DNA from: an uncultured Phycisphaerales bacterium
Lineage (GTDB): Bacteria; Planctomycetota; Phycisphaerae; Phycisphaerales; UBA1924
Direction of reading: 5' to 3'
Length of the DNA stretch: 64,000 bases
NCBI GenBank assembly: GCA_937871915.1
Contig: CALMPG010000049.1
Span: 1 to 64,000 of the forward strand
Part shown: positions 1 through 8,600 of the stretch, one piece after another
Numbering within the stretch: position 1 is the stretch's first letter
Layout of the letters: every line of letters starts with the position of its first letter
Translations under genes and position numbers: made by a program
Notes under the pieces: model-generated
The model's database searches: none
What the model saw: the letters and a program-made list of their open reading frames with translations, nothing else
Told to the model about the DNA's origin: nothing

Positions 1-44
1 CACCCCTCCCACCCCCCATACCCGAAGTGAGTTCCGCCCGCCCG

Positions 45-2339
45 ATGTCCTCCGACGCCGCACAACCCAGACTGTCGCCCGCGGGCGAGGCCGCGGCCCA
101 CGCGGCCATCGGCATGGGGAGCCCCGCCAACGGGCTGCGCTTGTCGGGCGACGCGTCGGCCCGCGTGGGCGCGTCGAATCGGCCCGACGTGCACGAGGGC
201 TCGCGCCTGCTCAACCGCGATCTTTCGTGGCTGGAGTTCAACCGGCGGGTGCTGCAACTGGCCCAGGACGAGCACACGCCGCTGCTCGAGCGGGTGCGGT
301 TTCTGGGCATCTTCTCGAACAACCTCGACGAGTTCGTGCAGAAGCGCATCGGGATGCTGCACAGACGCATCAAGGACGGCACGACCGCGCCCGAGTTCGA
401 CGGGCTCAAGCCGGCGGACCTGCTCGCGGCCATGCGGGCCACCATCGGGGAGCTCCAGCGACAGCAGGTCGAGTGCTATGAGAACTCGGTGCGCCCCGCG
501 CTGGCGCGCGAGGGCATCCATCTTGTGGACTACCAGCCGCTCACCGCGGAGGAGAAGCGCTGGCTGCGGACGTGGTTCCGCAAGTACGCGTTTCCGATGC
601 TCACGCCGCTGGCGGTGGACACGGGCCATCGCTTCCCGTTCATCTCGAACCTCAGCCGGAACTTCGGCGTGCTCCTCGCGGAGCCGTCGGGGAGCACGCC
701 CTCGGCCCGCCCGCTGTTCGCCCGCCTGAAGATCCCCAACACCGCGGCCCAGTGGGTGCGATTGCCCGACGACGACGGGCCGGGCACCAGCGCGAGCAAC
801 GCCCGGACCGCCACGCGCGGCGGCTTTGTCAGCGTGCGGGACATCATCGCGGCCAACCTCGACGACCTGTTCCCGGGGATGCAGATCCTCGACATCGTCC
901 CCTTCCGCGTGTATCGCGACAGCGAGAATCCCGGCGAGCAGGCCGACGACGACGCGGACAACCTGCTGGCGCAGGTCGAGGCCCAGCTCAAGCAGCGCCG
1001 GTTCGCCAGCCCGGTGCGGCTGGAGACCGGGCCGGCGCCGTCGCCCCAGATCCTCTCGCCCCTGCTCGACGAGCTGGACCTCTCGCCGGCCGACACCGCC
1101 GAGCGGTCCGGGCCGCTGGACTACACCACGCTCTTCGAGATCGCCGAGCTGGATCGCCCCGAGCTCAAGTGGCGGAAGTGGACGCCGGTGGTGCCGGCCC
1201 GGCTGGCCTCCAAGAGCCAGAGCATCTTCGAGACCATCCGGCAGGGCGACCTGCTCGTGCACCATCCCTTCGAGAGTTTCGAGGCCAGCGCGACACGGTT
1301 CATCCAGGAGGCGGTCCGCGATCCCGACGTGCTGGCGATCAAGCAGACGATCTACCGCACCAGCCGCGATTCCCCGTTCGTGCAGTCGCTCATCCGGGCC
1401 GCCGAGGCGGGCAAGCAGGTGGCGGTGCTCGTCGAGCTGCGGGCCCGCTTCGACGAGCAGGCCAACGTGAAGATCGCCCACGCGCTGGAGAAGGCGGGGG
1501 CGCACGTGGCCTACGGCGTGCTCGGGTACAAGACCCACTGCAAGGCCGCGATGGTCGTTCGGCGCGAGGACGGGGGCCTGCGGACGTACGTGCACCTGGG
1601 CACGGGCAACTACCACCCGCGCACGGCCCAGATGTACACCGACCTGGGCCTGTTCACCTGCGACCCGGGCATCTGCGACGACGCGATCGAGCTGTTCAAC
1701 TTCCTGACCGGGCGCTCGCGGCTGGACACCTACGAGACCCTGCTGGTCGCGCCGATCAACATGAAGAAGCGGTACATCGCGATGATCCAGCGCGAGACCG
1801 CGCTGGCCGCGGCGTACCGGCGCGGCGAGAGCCCCGTGGGCGGGCGCATCGTCGCGAAGATGAACGCCTTCGCCGACAGCGACATGGCCGAGGCGCTCTA
1901 CGCCGCCAGCCTCGCGGGCGTGCAGATCACGCTGTTCGTGCGCGGCTTCTGCTGCCTGCGTCCGGGTGTGGCAGGGCTCTCGGAGAACATCCGGATCGTG
2001 AGCGTGCTGGGGCGGTTCCTCGAGCACAGCCGCGTCTTCCACTTCGGCGCCGGGAGCGCCGACCCGCTCGAGGGCGATTGGTTCATTTCCAGCGCGGACT
2101 GGATGTACCGCAATCTGAACAACCGGGTCGAGGCGAGCACGCCCGTGATCGGGCGGGCGGCGCGGGAGAAACTGCTGCGCATCCTCCAGGTCATGAACGC
2201 CGACCGGCGCGGGGCGTGGGAGCTGCGGTCTGACGGTTCGTACCAGAAGCTGCTTCCCGCCGCCGGCGAACCGCCGGGCGTCGAGTCGCCGGAAACGCTC
2301 GGCACGTTCGAGACGCTCATGCGCGACGCGGGGCGATAG
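45..2339 (+). CDS. ppk1: Polyphosphate kinase 1
   Basis: This is a PPK1-family polyphosphate kinase of about 764 aa, which reversibly polymerises the gamma-phosphate of ATP into inorganic polyphosphate. The N-terminal signature RDLSWLEFN is followed by FSNNLDEF. The C-terminal phospholipase-D-like half carries the His of KTHCK, the HLGTGNYHP block and a second conserved His in FLEHSRVFHF, which fits the autophosphorylated-His mechanism of the family. The first 60 residues are Ala/Gly rich and outside the usual domain. I chose the ATG at 45; an in-frame GTG at 27 would add six residues, and the frame stays open to the window edge, so a start further upstream cannot be excluded. The length is slightly above the usual 690-730 aa because of the N-terminal extension and a short Gly/Ser/Thr-rich loop near residue 250. 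Confidence 0.96.
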   Translation: MSSDAAQPRLSPAGEAAAHAAIGMGSPANGLRLSGDASARVGASNRPDVHEGSRLLNRDLSWLEFNRRVLQLAQDEHTPLLERVRFLGIFSNNLDEFVQKRIGMLHRRIKDGTTAPEFDGLKPADLLAAMRATIGELQRQQVECYENSVRPALAREGIHLVDYQPLTAEEKRWLRTWFRKYAFPMLTPLAVDTGHRFPFISNLSRNFGVLLAEPSGSTPSARPLFARLKIPNTAAQWVRLPDDDGPGTSASNARTATRGGFVSVRDIIAANLDDLFPGMQILDIVPFRVYRDSENPGEQADDDADNLLAQVEAQLKQRRFASPVRLETGPAPSPQILSPLLDELDLSPADTAERSGPLDYTTLFEIAELDRPELKWRKWTPVVPARLASKSQSIFETIRQGDLLVHHPFESFEASATRFIQEAVRDPDVLAIKQTIYRTSRDSPFVQSLIRAAEAGKQVAVLVELRARFDEQANVKIAHALEKAGAHVAYGVLGYKTHCKAAMVVRREDGGLRTYVHLGTGNYHPRTAQMYTDLGLFTCDPGICDDAIELFNFLTGRSRLDTYETLLVAPINMKKRYIAMIQRETALAAAYRRGESPVGGRIVAKMNAFADSDMAEALYAASLAGVQITLFVRGFCCLRPGVAGLSENIRIVSVLGRFLEHSRVFHFGAGSADPLEGDWFISSADWMYRNLNNRVEASTPVIGRAAREKLLRILQVMNADRRGAWELRSDGSYQKLLPAAGEPPGVESPETLGTFETLMRDAGR

Positions 2340-2380
2340 GCCCGACCGCGGAGAGGCAGCGGCGAGGCCGCCAAAGGGAA

Positions 2381-2413
2381 CGCGGCCCGCGATCGAGGGG
2401 ATCGCGGGCCGCG
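2381..2413. terminator. Bidirectional hairpin between ppk1 and the lectin gene
   Basis: A perfect 14-bp stem (CGCGGCCCGCGATC pairing with GATCGCGGGCCGCG) sits between two convergent genes. There is no long T tract on either side, so it may be a terminator or simply a stabilising 3-prime hairpin. Confidence 0.55.
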
Positions 2414-2443
2414 TGGATGATCGTGGTGGTTGACGGGAGCGGA

Positions 2444-3280
2444 TCAGTTGCGACGGCGGCGGAAGCCGACGAGGCCGCCGAGGGCCATGAGACCGGCCGT
2501 GCCCGGGGTGGGGACGGGGCAGCCGCTGAAGGCGAACGAGTCGAGCACGTGGGCCTGGGCGTTCCAGGGGCCGCCGGTGGCGGCGGTGACGCCGACCCAG
2601 GCCTGGCCGTTGTCCAGGGACAGGAGCGATCCGATATCGACGGCGACCTGCAGGGTCGGCGTCAGGGCGTTGTCGAGGTAGACGGACATGATGCCGGGGG
2701 TGTAGTTCACATGGATGTAGTGGTTGGCTCCGTCGGAGAGGTCCGGGGTGGCGGCGTTGCCGAGGGAGTAGGCCAGTTCGGGCGAGTTCTGCAGGAGGCC
2801 GCGGGTCTGGACGGTGACATGGTTGTTGCCGGGCTCGGGCCAGTTGGCGTTGTTGTCCCACATGTCGAAGGCGACGGCGATGGAGTTCTCGATCCCGGCC
2901 AGGCCGAAGGTGGGGTTGGTGCCGTAGCCGATCGCGCCGCCGCCGCCGCCGAGGGCGTCCACGGCGGAGTTCTGGATGACCAGGGCCATGCCGTCGGCGC
3001 CGATGCCCTGCAGGTCCTCGATGTGGATGGTCATGTAGGCGTCGAAGCCGTGGGAGATGTTCTGCTTCTGGACCGCCCACACGGCGCCCGCGCTGGCCCC
3101 GATGCTCGGGGTCACGAGGATGCGGTCGGCGTCCTGCTTGGCCACGCCGACCATGTTCAGGCCCGCGGTGGTCGAGAAGTCGCTGTAGTTGAAGTTGGCC
3201 AGGGCCGAGGAGCCCAGGGCGCACACGGCCAGGGCGGCGACGGCGGGAACGGCGAGGCGGGTCTGAGCGAGAGTCTTCAT
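2444..3280 (-). CDS. Secreted L-type-lectin-like protein with PEP-CTERM-like tail
   Basis: This 278-aa protein has a Sec signal peptide (roughly residues 1-28, ending SSALA), a single beta-sandwich domain and a sorting tail. The central part contains GADGMALVIQNS, a run of Gly (GGGGGAIGYG), NSIAVAFDMWDN and the YHVNY-like strand before YLDN. This is the pattern of bacterial legume-lectin-like (L-type lectin) domains, which bind carbohydrate. The C terminus VPTPGTAGLMALGG followed by FRRRRN is a PEP-CTERM-type signal with PTPG in place of PEP, expected to be processed by an exosortase or archaeosortase-type enzyme that is not in this window. The reverse-strand start at 3280 has a good ribosome-binding site (AGGAGA). 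It is a paralogue of the next reverse gene. Sugar specificity is unknown. Confidence 0.85.
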   Translation of the reverse strand: MKTLAQTRLAVPAVAALAVCALGSSALANFNYSDFSTTAGLNMVGVAKQDADRILVTPSIGASAGAVWAVQKQNISHGFDAYMTIHIEDLQGIGADGMALVIQNSAVDALGGGGGAIGYGTNPTFGLAGIENSIAVAFDMWDNNANWPEPGNNHVTVQTRGLLQNSPELAYSLGNAATPDLSDGANHYIHVNYTPGIMSVYLDNALTPTLQVAVDIGSLLSLDNGQAWVGVTAATGGPWNAQAHVLDSFAFSGCPVPTPGTAGLMALGGLVGFRRRRN

Positions 3281-3713
3281 GGTCCGGTTCTCCTGATATG
3301 TGATTGCTGCTGATGGGTCGGCGATCGGTCGGTTGACCGGCGCCCGGTCTGCGGCCCTCGCCCGCGGGCGAACGACGCACGCCGGAAGAGCCTCTCTCGC
3401 CCCACGACGAGTGCGCCCGGGGAGGTGTTCTCCCCGGGCATGGAGAACTAGACCATGCGGGTCGGAGTCCCACCAGTGCGTCGGGACCCCGCGCTCGCTT
3501 ACCGGTCGTCATGCGCGCAACGCCATCGCCAGCTTCACACGATTTGTGCCTACTCGGACGGCCGGTGGCGGGCGGGACCGGCGGCCCGGGCGGGGAGCGC
3601 GGCAAAACGCACGACGCCGACCCACGGGGATCGGCGTCGTGCAAACGCATCAGGAATCTGCTCTCGCCGGGCGGCTCTCCGCCCGAGTCACCGGCGGGGC
3701 CGGGGGGGACGAA
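3281..3713. other. Intergenic region between the two lectin genes
   Basis: There are 433 bases with no convincing gene. The region holds the upstream region of the 2444-3280 gene and, at 3609-3642, the terminator of the 3714-4601 gene. Reading frames here have no family resemblance and look like high-GC shadow frames. Confidence 0.6.
3609..3642 (-). terminator. Intrinsic terminator of the second lectin gene
   Basis: On the reverse strand a 12-bp stem (GCACGACGCCGA with one G-T type mismatch, paired to TCGGCGTCGTGC) is followed by GTTTTGCC. It lies about 70 nt past the stop codon of the 3714-4601 gene. Confidence 0.7.
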
Positions 3714-4601
3714 TCAGCGGGTGCGCCGGCGGCGGAGGGCCGCCAGGCCGCCCAGGCCCAGCAACGCGGCGCCGGCCGGGGAAGGAACCTGCATGCTCGA
3801 GAACTGCCAGTCGAGGATCTCGTGGCGCTCGGCGTTCTGGGGCGCGCCGGTGGCGGCGGTAAACCCGACCCAGCTGCTCGTGCCGGTCGTGAGGTTGAGC
3901 GTGTTGGCCAGGTTGACCGGCACGGTGAGGGCGGGGGTGGCGAGGTTGTCGAAGTAGATCTGCATCGTGCCGGGGGAATAGGCGATCCGGACCTGGTGGA
4001 TCGCGCCGTCGTTGAACGCGCCCGAGACAGGGACGCCGCCGAGGGAGTCCGCGCTGGACGGGGTGTTCGCGCTGCCGGGACCCAGGATCGAGGACTGGAC
4101 GGTGATGACGTTGGCGCCGGGAACCGTCGGCCAGTTGGCGCTGTTGTCCCAGACGTCGAAGACGATCGCCAGGGAGTTGGAGATTCCCGTGTTACCGGTC
4201 GGGAAGGCGAGGTTGGTCCCGAAACCGATTCCGCCGCCGCCGCCGCCCACCGCGTTGACCGAGGAGTTCTGCACGATGAACGAGAGGCCGTCGGAGCCGG
4301 ACCCCGAGCGGTCGCGGATGCGGAACTTGAAGTCGGTCACGAAGCCCAGGTCCACCTGCTGGCGGGTGTTGAAGTACGCCGTGCCGGCCGCGGCGGCCAC
4401 GGGCGGCGTGAGCGAGAGCGTCATCTGCTCGCCGGAAAGCCCCGCGCTCTGCACGGCCACGCCGTTGCGCACGATGCTGGTGACGTCGTTGAAGTTCGCG
4501 TAGTTGATCGTCTGGACCAGCTGGGCGTTTGCGCTGGTCGCCAGACCGGCGAGCAGGGCCAAGCCAAGGGTCGTTCCGCCCAGATTCGTGAGAGTTCGCA
4601 T
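3714..4601 (-). CDS. Secreted L-type-lectin-like protein with PEP-CTERM-like tail (paralogue)
   Basis: This 295-aa paralogue of the 2444-3280 product has a signal peptide (MRTLTNLGGTTLGLALLAGL, cleavage after ANA) and an L-type lectin-like domain with GSDGLSFIVQNSS, GGGGGGIGFGTN, NSLAIVFDVWDN, QIYFDN and WVGFTAATG. It ends in a PEP-CTERM-like tail, VPSPAGAALLGLGGLAALRRRRTR. I chose the ATG at 4601 because the signal peptide begins there; the frame extends upstream to 4772, but that part is Arg-rich and not protein-like. The two lectin genes lie in the same direction with separate hairpins, so they are probably separate transcripts that arose by duplication. They presumably act on or outside the outer surface. 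Confidence 0.85.
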   Translation of the reverse strand: MRTLTNLGGTTLGLALLAGLATSANAQLVQTINYANFNDVTSIVRNGVAVQSAGLSGEQMTLSLTPPVAAAAGTAYFNTRQQVDLGFVTDFKFRIRDRSGSGSDGLSFIVQNSSVNAVGGGGGGIGFGTNLAFPTGNTGISNSLAIVFDVWDNSANWPTVPGANVITVQSSILGPGSANTPSSADSLGGVPVSGAFNDGAIHQVRIAYSPGTMQIYFDNLATPALTVPVNLANTLNLTTGTSSWVGFTAATGAPQNAERHEILDWQFSSMQVPSPAGAALLGLGGLAALRRRRTR

Positions 4602-5195
4602 GAACTTGTCTCCAGCCGTTCTTTGCTTTTTGGCGGCGTTTCCCCGCGGAATACGCACGCGCAACCACCGCGCTCGGAGCCGATCGCTCCGCTGTTCACG
4701 AGAACGCCGCGACGGCCGCGGGAGCCGTGAGTGCTTCCATGCACGCGCCGATCCAACAAGGACCGGCGACACCGAGTTGTGGCGGCAGTTGACCGGTGCC
4801 GCGAGAGAGAAACCCCGTCCCGACGCGACGAAGCGTCGAGCGGACAGCGAGTCCGGCGCGGGCGTTTGGGGCCGAAGCGACCTGCGCCAGACAAAGGCTC
4901 ACTTTCCGCACGTTTTCACGTGCGGCGGCCAGCGTCTCTCGTCTCGGCTCCGGGTTGCCCCGCTTCACCCTGCGGGCGGTGGGGCTCTCGGGACTTCCCA
5001 TGGACGCGATCGCGCCGCAGAGACATCCCGACTATCACCCAAGATTAGACCACAAAGCGGCGAGGATGCAAGTGGAGTGTGGCCAAACCGTCGCGAATCA
5101 GTGACATTCCCGGCAAAGAGGTCCGATCTTGCCCGTCTTCACACGGCGCGGGCAGCGCCGACCGGGGACGGGAAACAGCGGTCCCGCCCACCCTG
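4602..5195. other. Intergenic region, no gene seen
   Basis: About 590 bases without a supportable gene. It should contain the promoter of the lectin gene and the 3-prime end of the response regulator mRNA. A perfect 8-bp hairpin with loop TTTC (CCGCACGT / ACGTGCGG) lies at 4906-4925. Frames across the region translate to Arg-rich sequence with no domain. Confidence 0.55.
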
Positions 5196-5579
5196 TCAGG
5201 CTCTGTCTCGAAGGCTGGCGGCCAGGGCGTCGCGGAGCACCTCGCGGGAGAGGGGCTTGTGGATCGTCCGGCGCGCGGCGAAGCGAGCCTTGATGGCCTC
5301 GGGGCTCTGATAACTCGTCACGAACAGAAACGGCACGCCCTGTTGCTCGAGCGATTCGGCGACCGGTTCGCTCGTGACGGCGCCGAGATTGATGTCGAGC
5401 AGACCGATGTCGCACCCCCCCGATCCGACGACTCGGAGCGCATCCTCGTTGGTGGCATAGGGGCCGACCACGCGGCACCCGAGTTCTTCGAGCAGCCGGG
5501 AGATGGACGTGGCGACCAGGAACGAATCCTCCACCAGGAGCACCCGCAGACCGGCAAGCTTGGATTCGACCAGAGTCAT
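5196..5579 (-). CDS. Single-domain response regulator (CheY-like receiver)
   Basis: This 127-aa protein is only a receiver domain. The acidic pair is in LLVEDS (near residue 17), the phosphoacceptor Asp is in LLDINLG (near residue 62), the conserved Thr/Ser is in FVTSY and the Lys is in HKPLS. It has no output domain. It lies 86 nt downstream of the HWE-type kinase gene in the same direction, the usual arrangement for HWE kinases and stand-alone receivers, so it is the likely partner of that kinase. Because the kinase gene is frameshifted in its sensor region, whether the pair is functional is open. Output is probably by protein-protein contact. Confidence 0.9.
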   Translation of the reverse strand: MTLVESKLAGLRVLLVEDSFLVATSISRLLEELGCRVVGPYATNEDALRVVGSGGCDIGLLDINLGAVTSEPVAESLEQQGVPFLFVTSYQSPEAIKARFAARRTIHKPLSREVLRDALAASLRDRA

Positions 5580-5665
5580 GTGCGTCGGCCCTTGCGCGAG
5601 GCATGCGGACTTGCGCTCCGATCATGGGGGCGTGCCAATCACTTTCCCAGATTCCGGCGGTCGAG

Positions 5666-8600
5666 TCAAGGAGATACCGGCCGAGTTCCGAACTCGATCC
5701 CGCCCTCATCCCGGACATGGGCGTCTGATTCGCTCATGAGCGGCACGTCGATCAGGCACTCCACGCCCTCGGGATGGAAGGCGAGCAGGGCTTCCCCCCG
5801 CAACTCGTACGCGATCGCGCCCTCGATGAGTTCGCTTCCAAAGCCTCTTCTCGACGGCGGGAAAACCGGCGGGCCGCCCCGTTCCCGCCACCGGAGTTTG
5901 AGCCGAGGGGCCCCGTCGAGAGCGGGATCGATGCTCCATTCCACCTCGACGCGCCCCTGGGCCGAAGACAGAGCTCCGTACTTCACCGCGTTGGTGGCCA
6001 GCTCGTTCAGAGCCATCGCGATCGACTGGGCCGTCTTGGGGCCGAGCATCGCCGCGGGCCCCGACACGGCCGCCCGGCCGTACGACCCCAAGCCGAAGGC
6101 CTCGAGCGTCTGGGTGACGAGCGTTCGCAGGTCCGCGCCCTGCCATCGCGAGCGGGCCAGGACGGTGTGCATGCGGGCCATCGCGCGAAGGCGGCCCGTG
6201 AACGTGTGGAGAAACTCCGCGTAGCCGCCCGAGCCGCGCCCGGTTTGCTCGGCCAGCGAGATGACCGCGGCGAGGTTGTTCTTCACGCGATGGTCGAGCT
6301 CGGCCATCATGAAGTCGGTGTGCTGCTGGGCCATCCGGCGCTCGGTCACGTCCTCGATGAGGCTGGCCACGCCGATGACCCTTCCCGTGGAGTCCACCAG
6401 CGGGGCGTTGTACCAGTCGCAGTACACCAGCGTGCCGTTCTTGCACACGTTCTGGTTGGTGCTGCGGAACCCGCCCCGATTGGCGACGAGCTCCCGCCAG
6501 ACCGCGTCGACCCCGCCGCGCGCCGATTCGGGCACGATGAACCGACCGTCGCGACCGAGCGCCTCCGCCTCCGAGTATCCGAACAATCGCTGCGCTCCCG
6601 GGTTCCAACTCGCCACGGTGAAGTCCAGGTTCCACGAGATCACGCCCAGCGGGGTGCCCTGCACGAGCAGGCGCAGCCGCTGCTGCGAGTCGCGCTCGCG
6701 GCGTTCGGACTCGCGGCGCTCGGTGACGTCGCGCAGCAGCAGCAGGGCCTCGTCCTGGCGGGCGAGGACCACGCGCACCTCCCACCACGACGAGGCGCCG
6801 TCGGTCCGGCCGACCTCGTACTCGTACGTCTGCGATCTGCCCGTCCGGAACAACGCCTCCACCGCTCCCATGAAGTGGTCCGCCCGGTTCTTGGGGAGAA
6901 CCTCCCGGATCGTGCGGCCCATGAACTTCTCGGGCGGCACGAGCAGCCGCGACGGATCCGGCGCGTGGTAGTCGAGGTACGTGCCCGCGCGATCGACCCG
7001 GAACATGATGTCGGGGATCGCCTCGAGCAGGGCGCGATACGCCGACTCGCTGCGATCGCGAGCCTCCTCCGCGGCCTTGCGGTCGGTGATGTCCACGACC
7101 ACGCCGCGCATCCGGATCGCCCGGCCCTTCGGGTCGTAGTCGAACGCGCCGCGGGCGAGCACCCAGCGTGCCGCGCCGTCGGCGTGGCGCACGCGATACT
7201 CGGCCTGGTACGCCGCGCGGGACCGCATCGATCCCTCGATCCCCGCGGCGATTCTCGGGAGGTCGTCGGGGTGCACGCGTCGGGCGAAGCTCTCGTAGGT
7301 GCCGTCGAACTCCGAGAGCGTCATGCCCCACAGGCGGGCGTGCTCCTCGGACCAGATGATCCGGCCCGTGGCGACGTCCCAGTCGAACGTGCCCATGTTG
7401 CCCGCGGTCATCGCGAGCGTGTTCCTCCGCTCGCTTTGCTCCAGCTCGATCGCGACCCGCTCGCGTTCCATCGCGATCCCCGCCAGGTGGGCCGCCGTCG
7501 AGAGGATCGTGATCTCGCGCTGCGTCGGCCGGCGAACCTCGCGGAAGTACATGGCCAGCGACCCGAGCACCGAGCCATCGGAGGCGGGGATCGGCTCGGA
7601 CCAGCAGGCCCGAAGCCCGTGGGACAGGGCCTCGTCCCTGAACGGCGCCCACAAGGGATCGGTCGCGATGTCCTCCACGACCACGCGCCGCTTCTCGGCC
7701 ATCGCCGTGCCGCAGCTCCCGACTCCCGGCCCGATCGCCAGCCCGTCGATCTTCGCGGAGAACGCCGCGGGCAGGTGCGGCGCGCCCACCGTCCACATCC
7801 GTCCTGCCTCGTCCACGCGCAGCACGGACCCGATCACCGGGCTGCCGTCCTCGTCCTCCACCAGGCGCACCACGGCACCGATCGTCCGATCGAGCGGCGC
7901 GCCCGAGGCCATCATCTCCAGCACCGCCCGCTGTTTGTCGCCGAACCGCTGGGCCTCGGTCCGCTCGGTGATGTCCTGGACCACGCCGATCATCCGGACG
8001 GCGCTCCCCTCGGCATCGCGCTCGATCTCGGCCTGCTCGTGGACCCATCGGACGGCGCCGTCGGGGCGCACGATGCGGTGGTCGATGCTGTACTCGCGTT
8101 CGCCCGCGAGGGCGGCCCGAACCGCTTCGACGACCATCTCGCGGTCGTCGGGATGCACGGTCTGGAAGAACGCGTCGGCCGTTCCCGGGAACGCGGCCCG
8201 ATCCGTCCCGAAGATCCGGAAGACCTCGTCGGACCACTCCAGGCTGTCGTCCTTGCGGGGATCGAAGGTCCAGCTCCCGATCCGACCGACGGCCTGGGCC
8301 TGCTCGAGCACACGGCGGCTCTGCCGGAGGTCGGCCTCGGCGCGCTTGCGGTCGGAAATGTCCAGAATGGCGGTGATGAAGTGCTTCGGCCGTCCATCCT
8401 TGTCGCGCGCCAGCGAGGCCGTGAGCTGGGCCCACACGATCGAGCCGTCGGGACGGATGTAGCGTTTCTCCATGACATACGTGTCGCCGTTCCCCGCCAG
8501 GACGTTGCCGCGAAGCCGCAGGTTCTCCGCGAGATCGTCCGGATGGGTGACATCAACAAACGTCATGTTCAAGAGCGTGGCCCGGTCCCGCCTGAGAAAC

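Noticed and set aside
572..2233. A 553-aa frame on the forward strand overlapping ppk1
   Set aside because: It is a shadow of ppk1: Arg/Ala/Pro-rich, no domain, and the other frame has full family homology.
4504..5310. A 268-aa forward frame in the lectin/response regulator gap
   Set aside because: It is Arg/Ser rich, lacks a domain or ribosome-binding site and overlaps the antisense of real genes.
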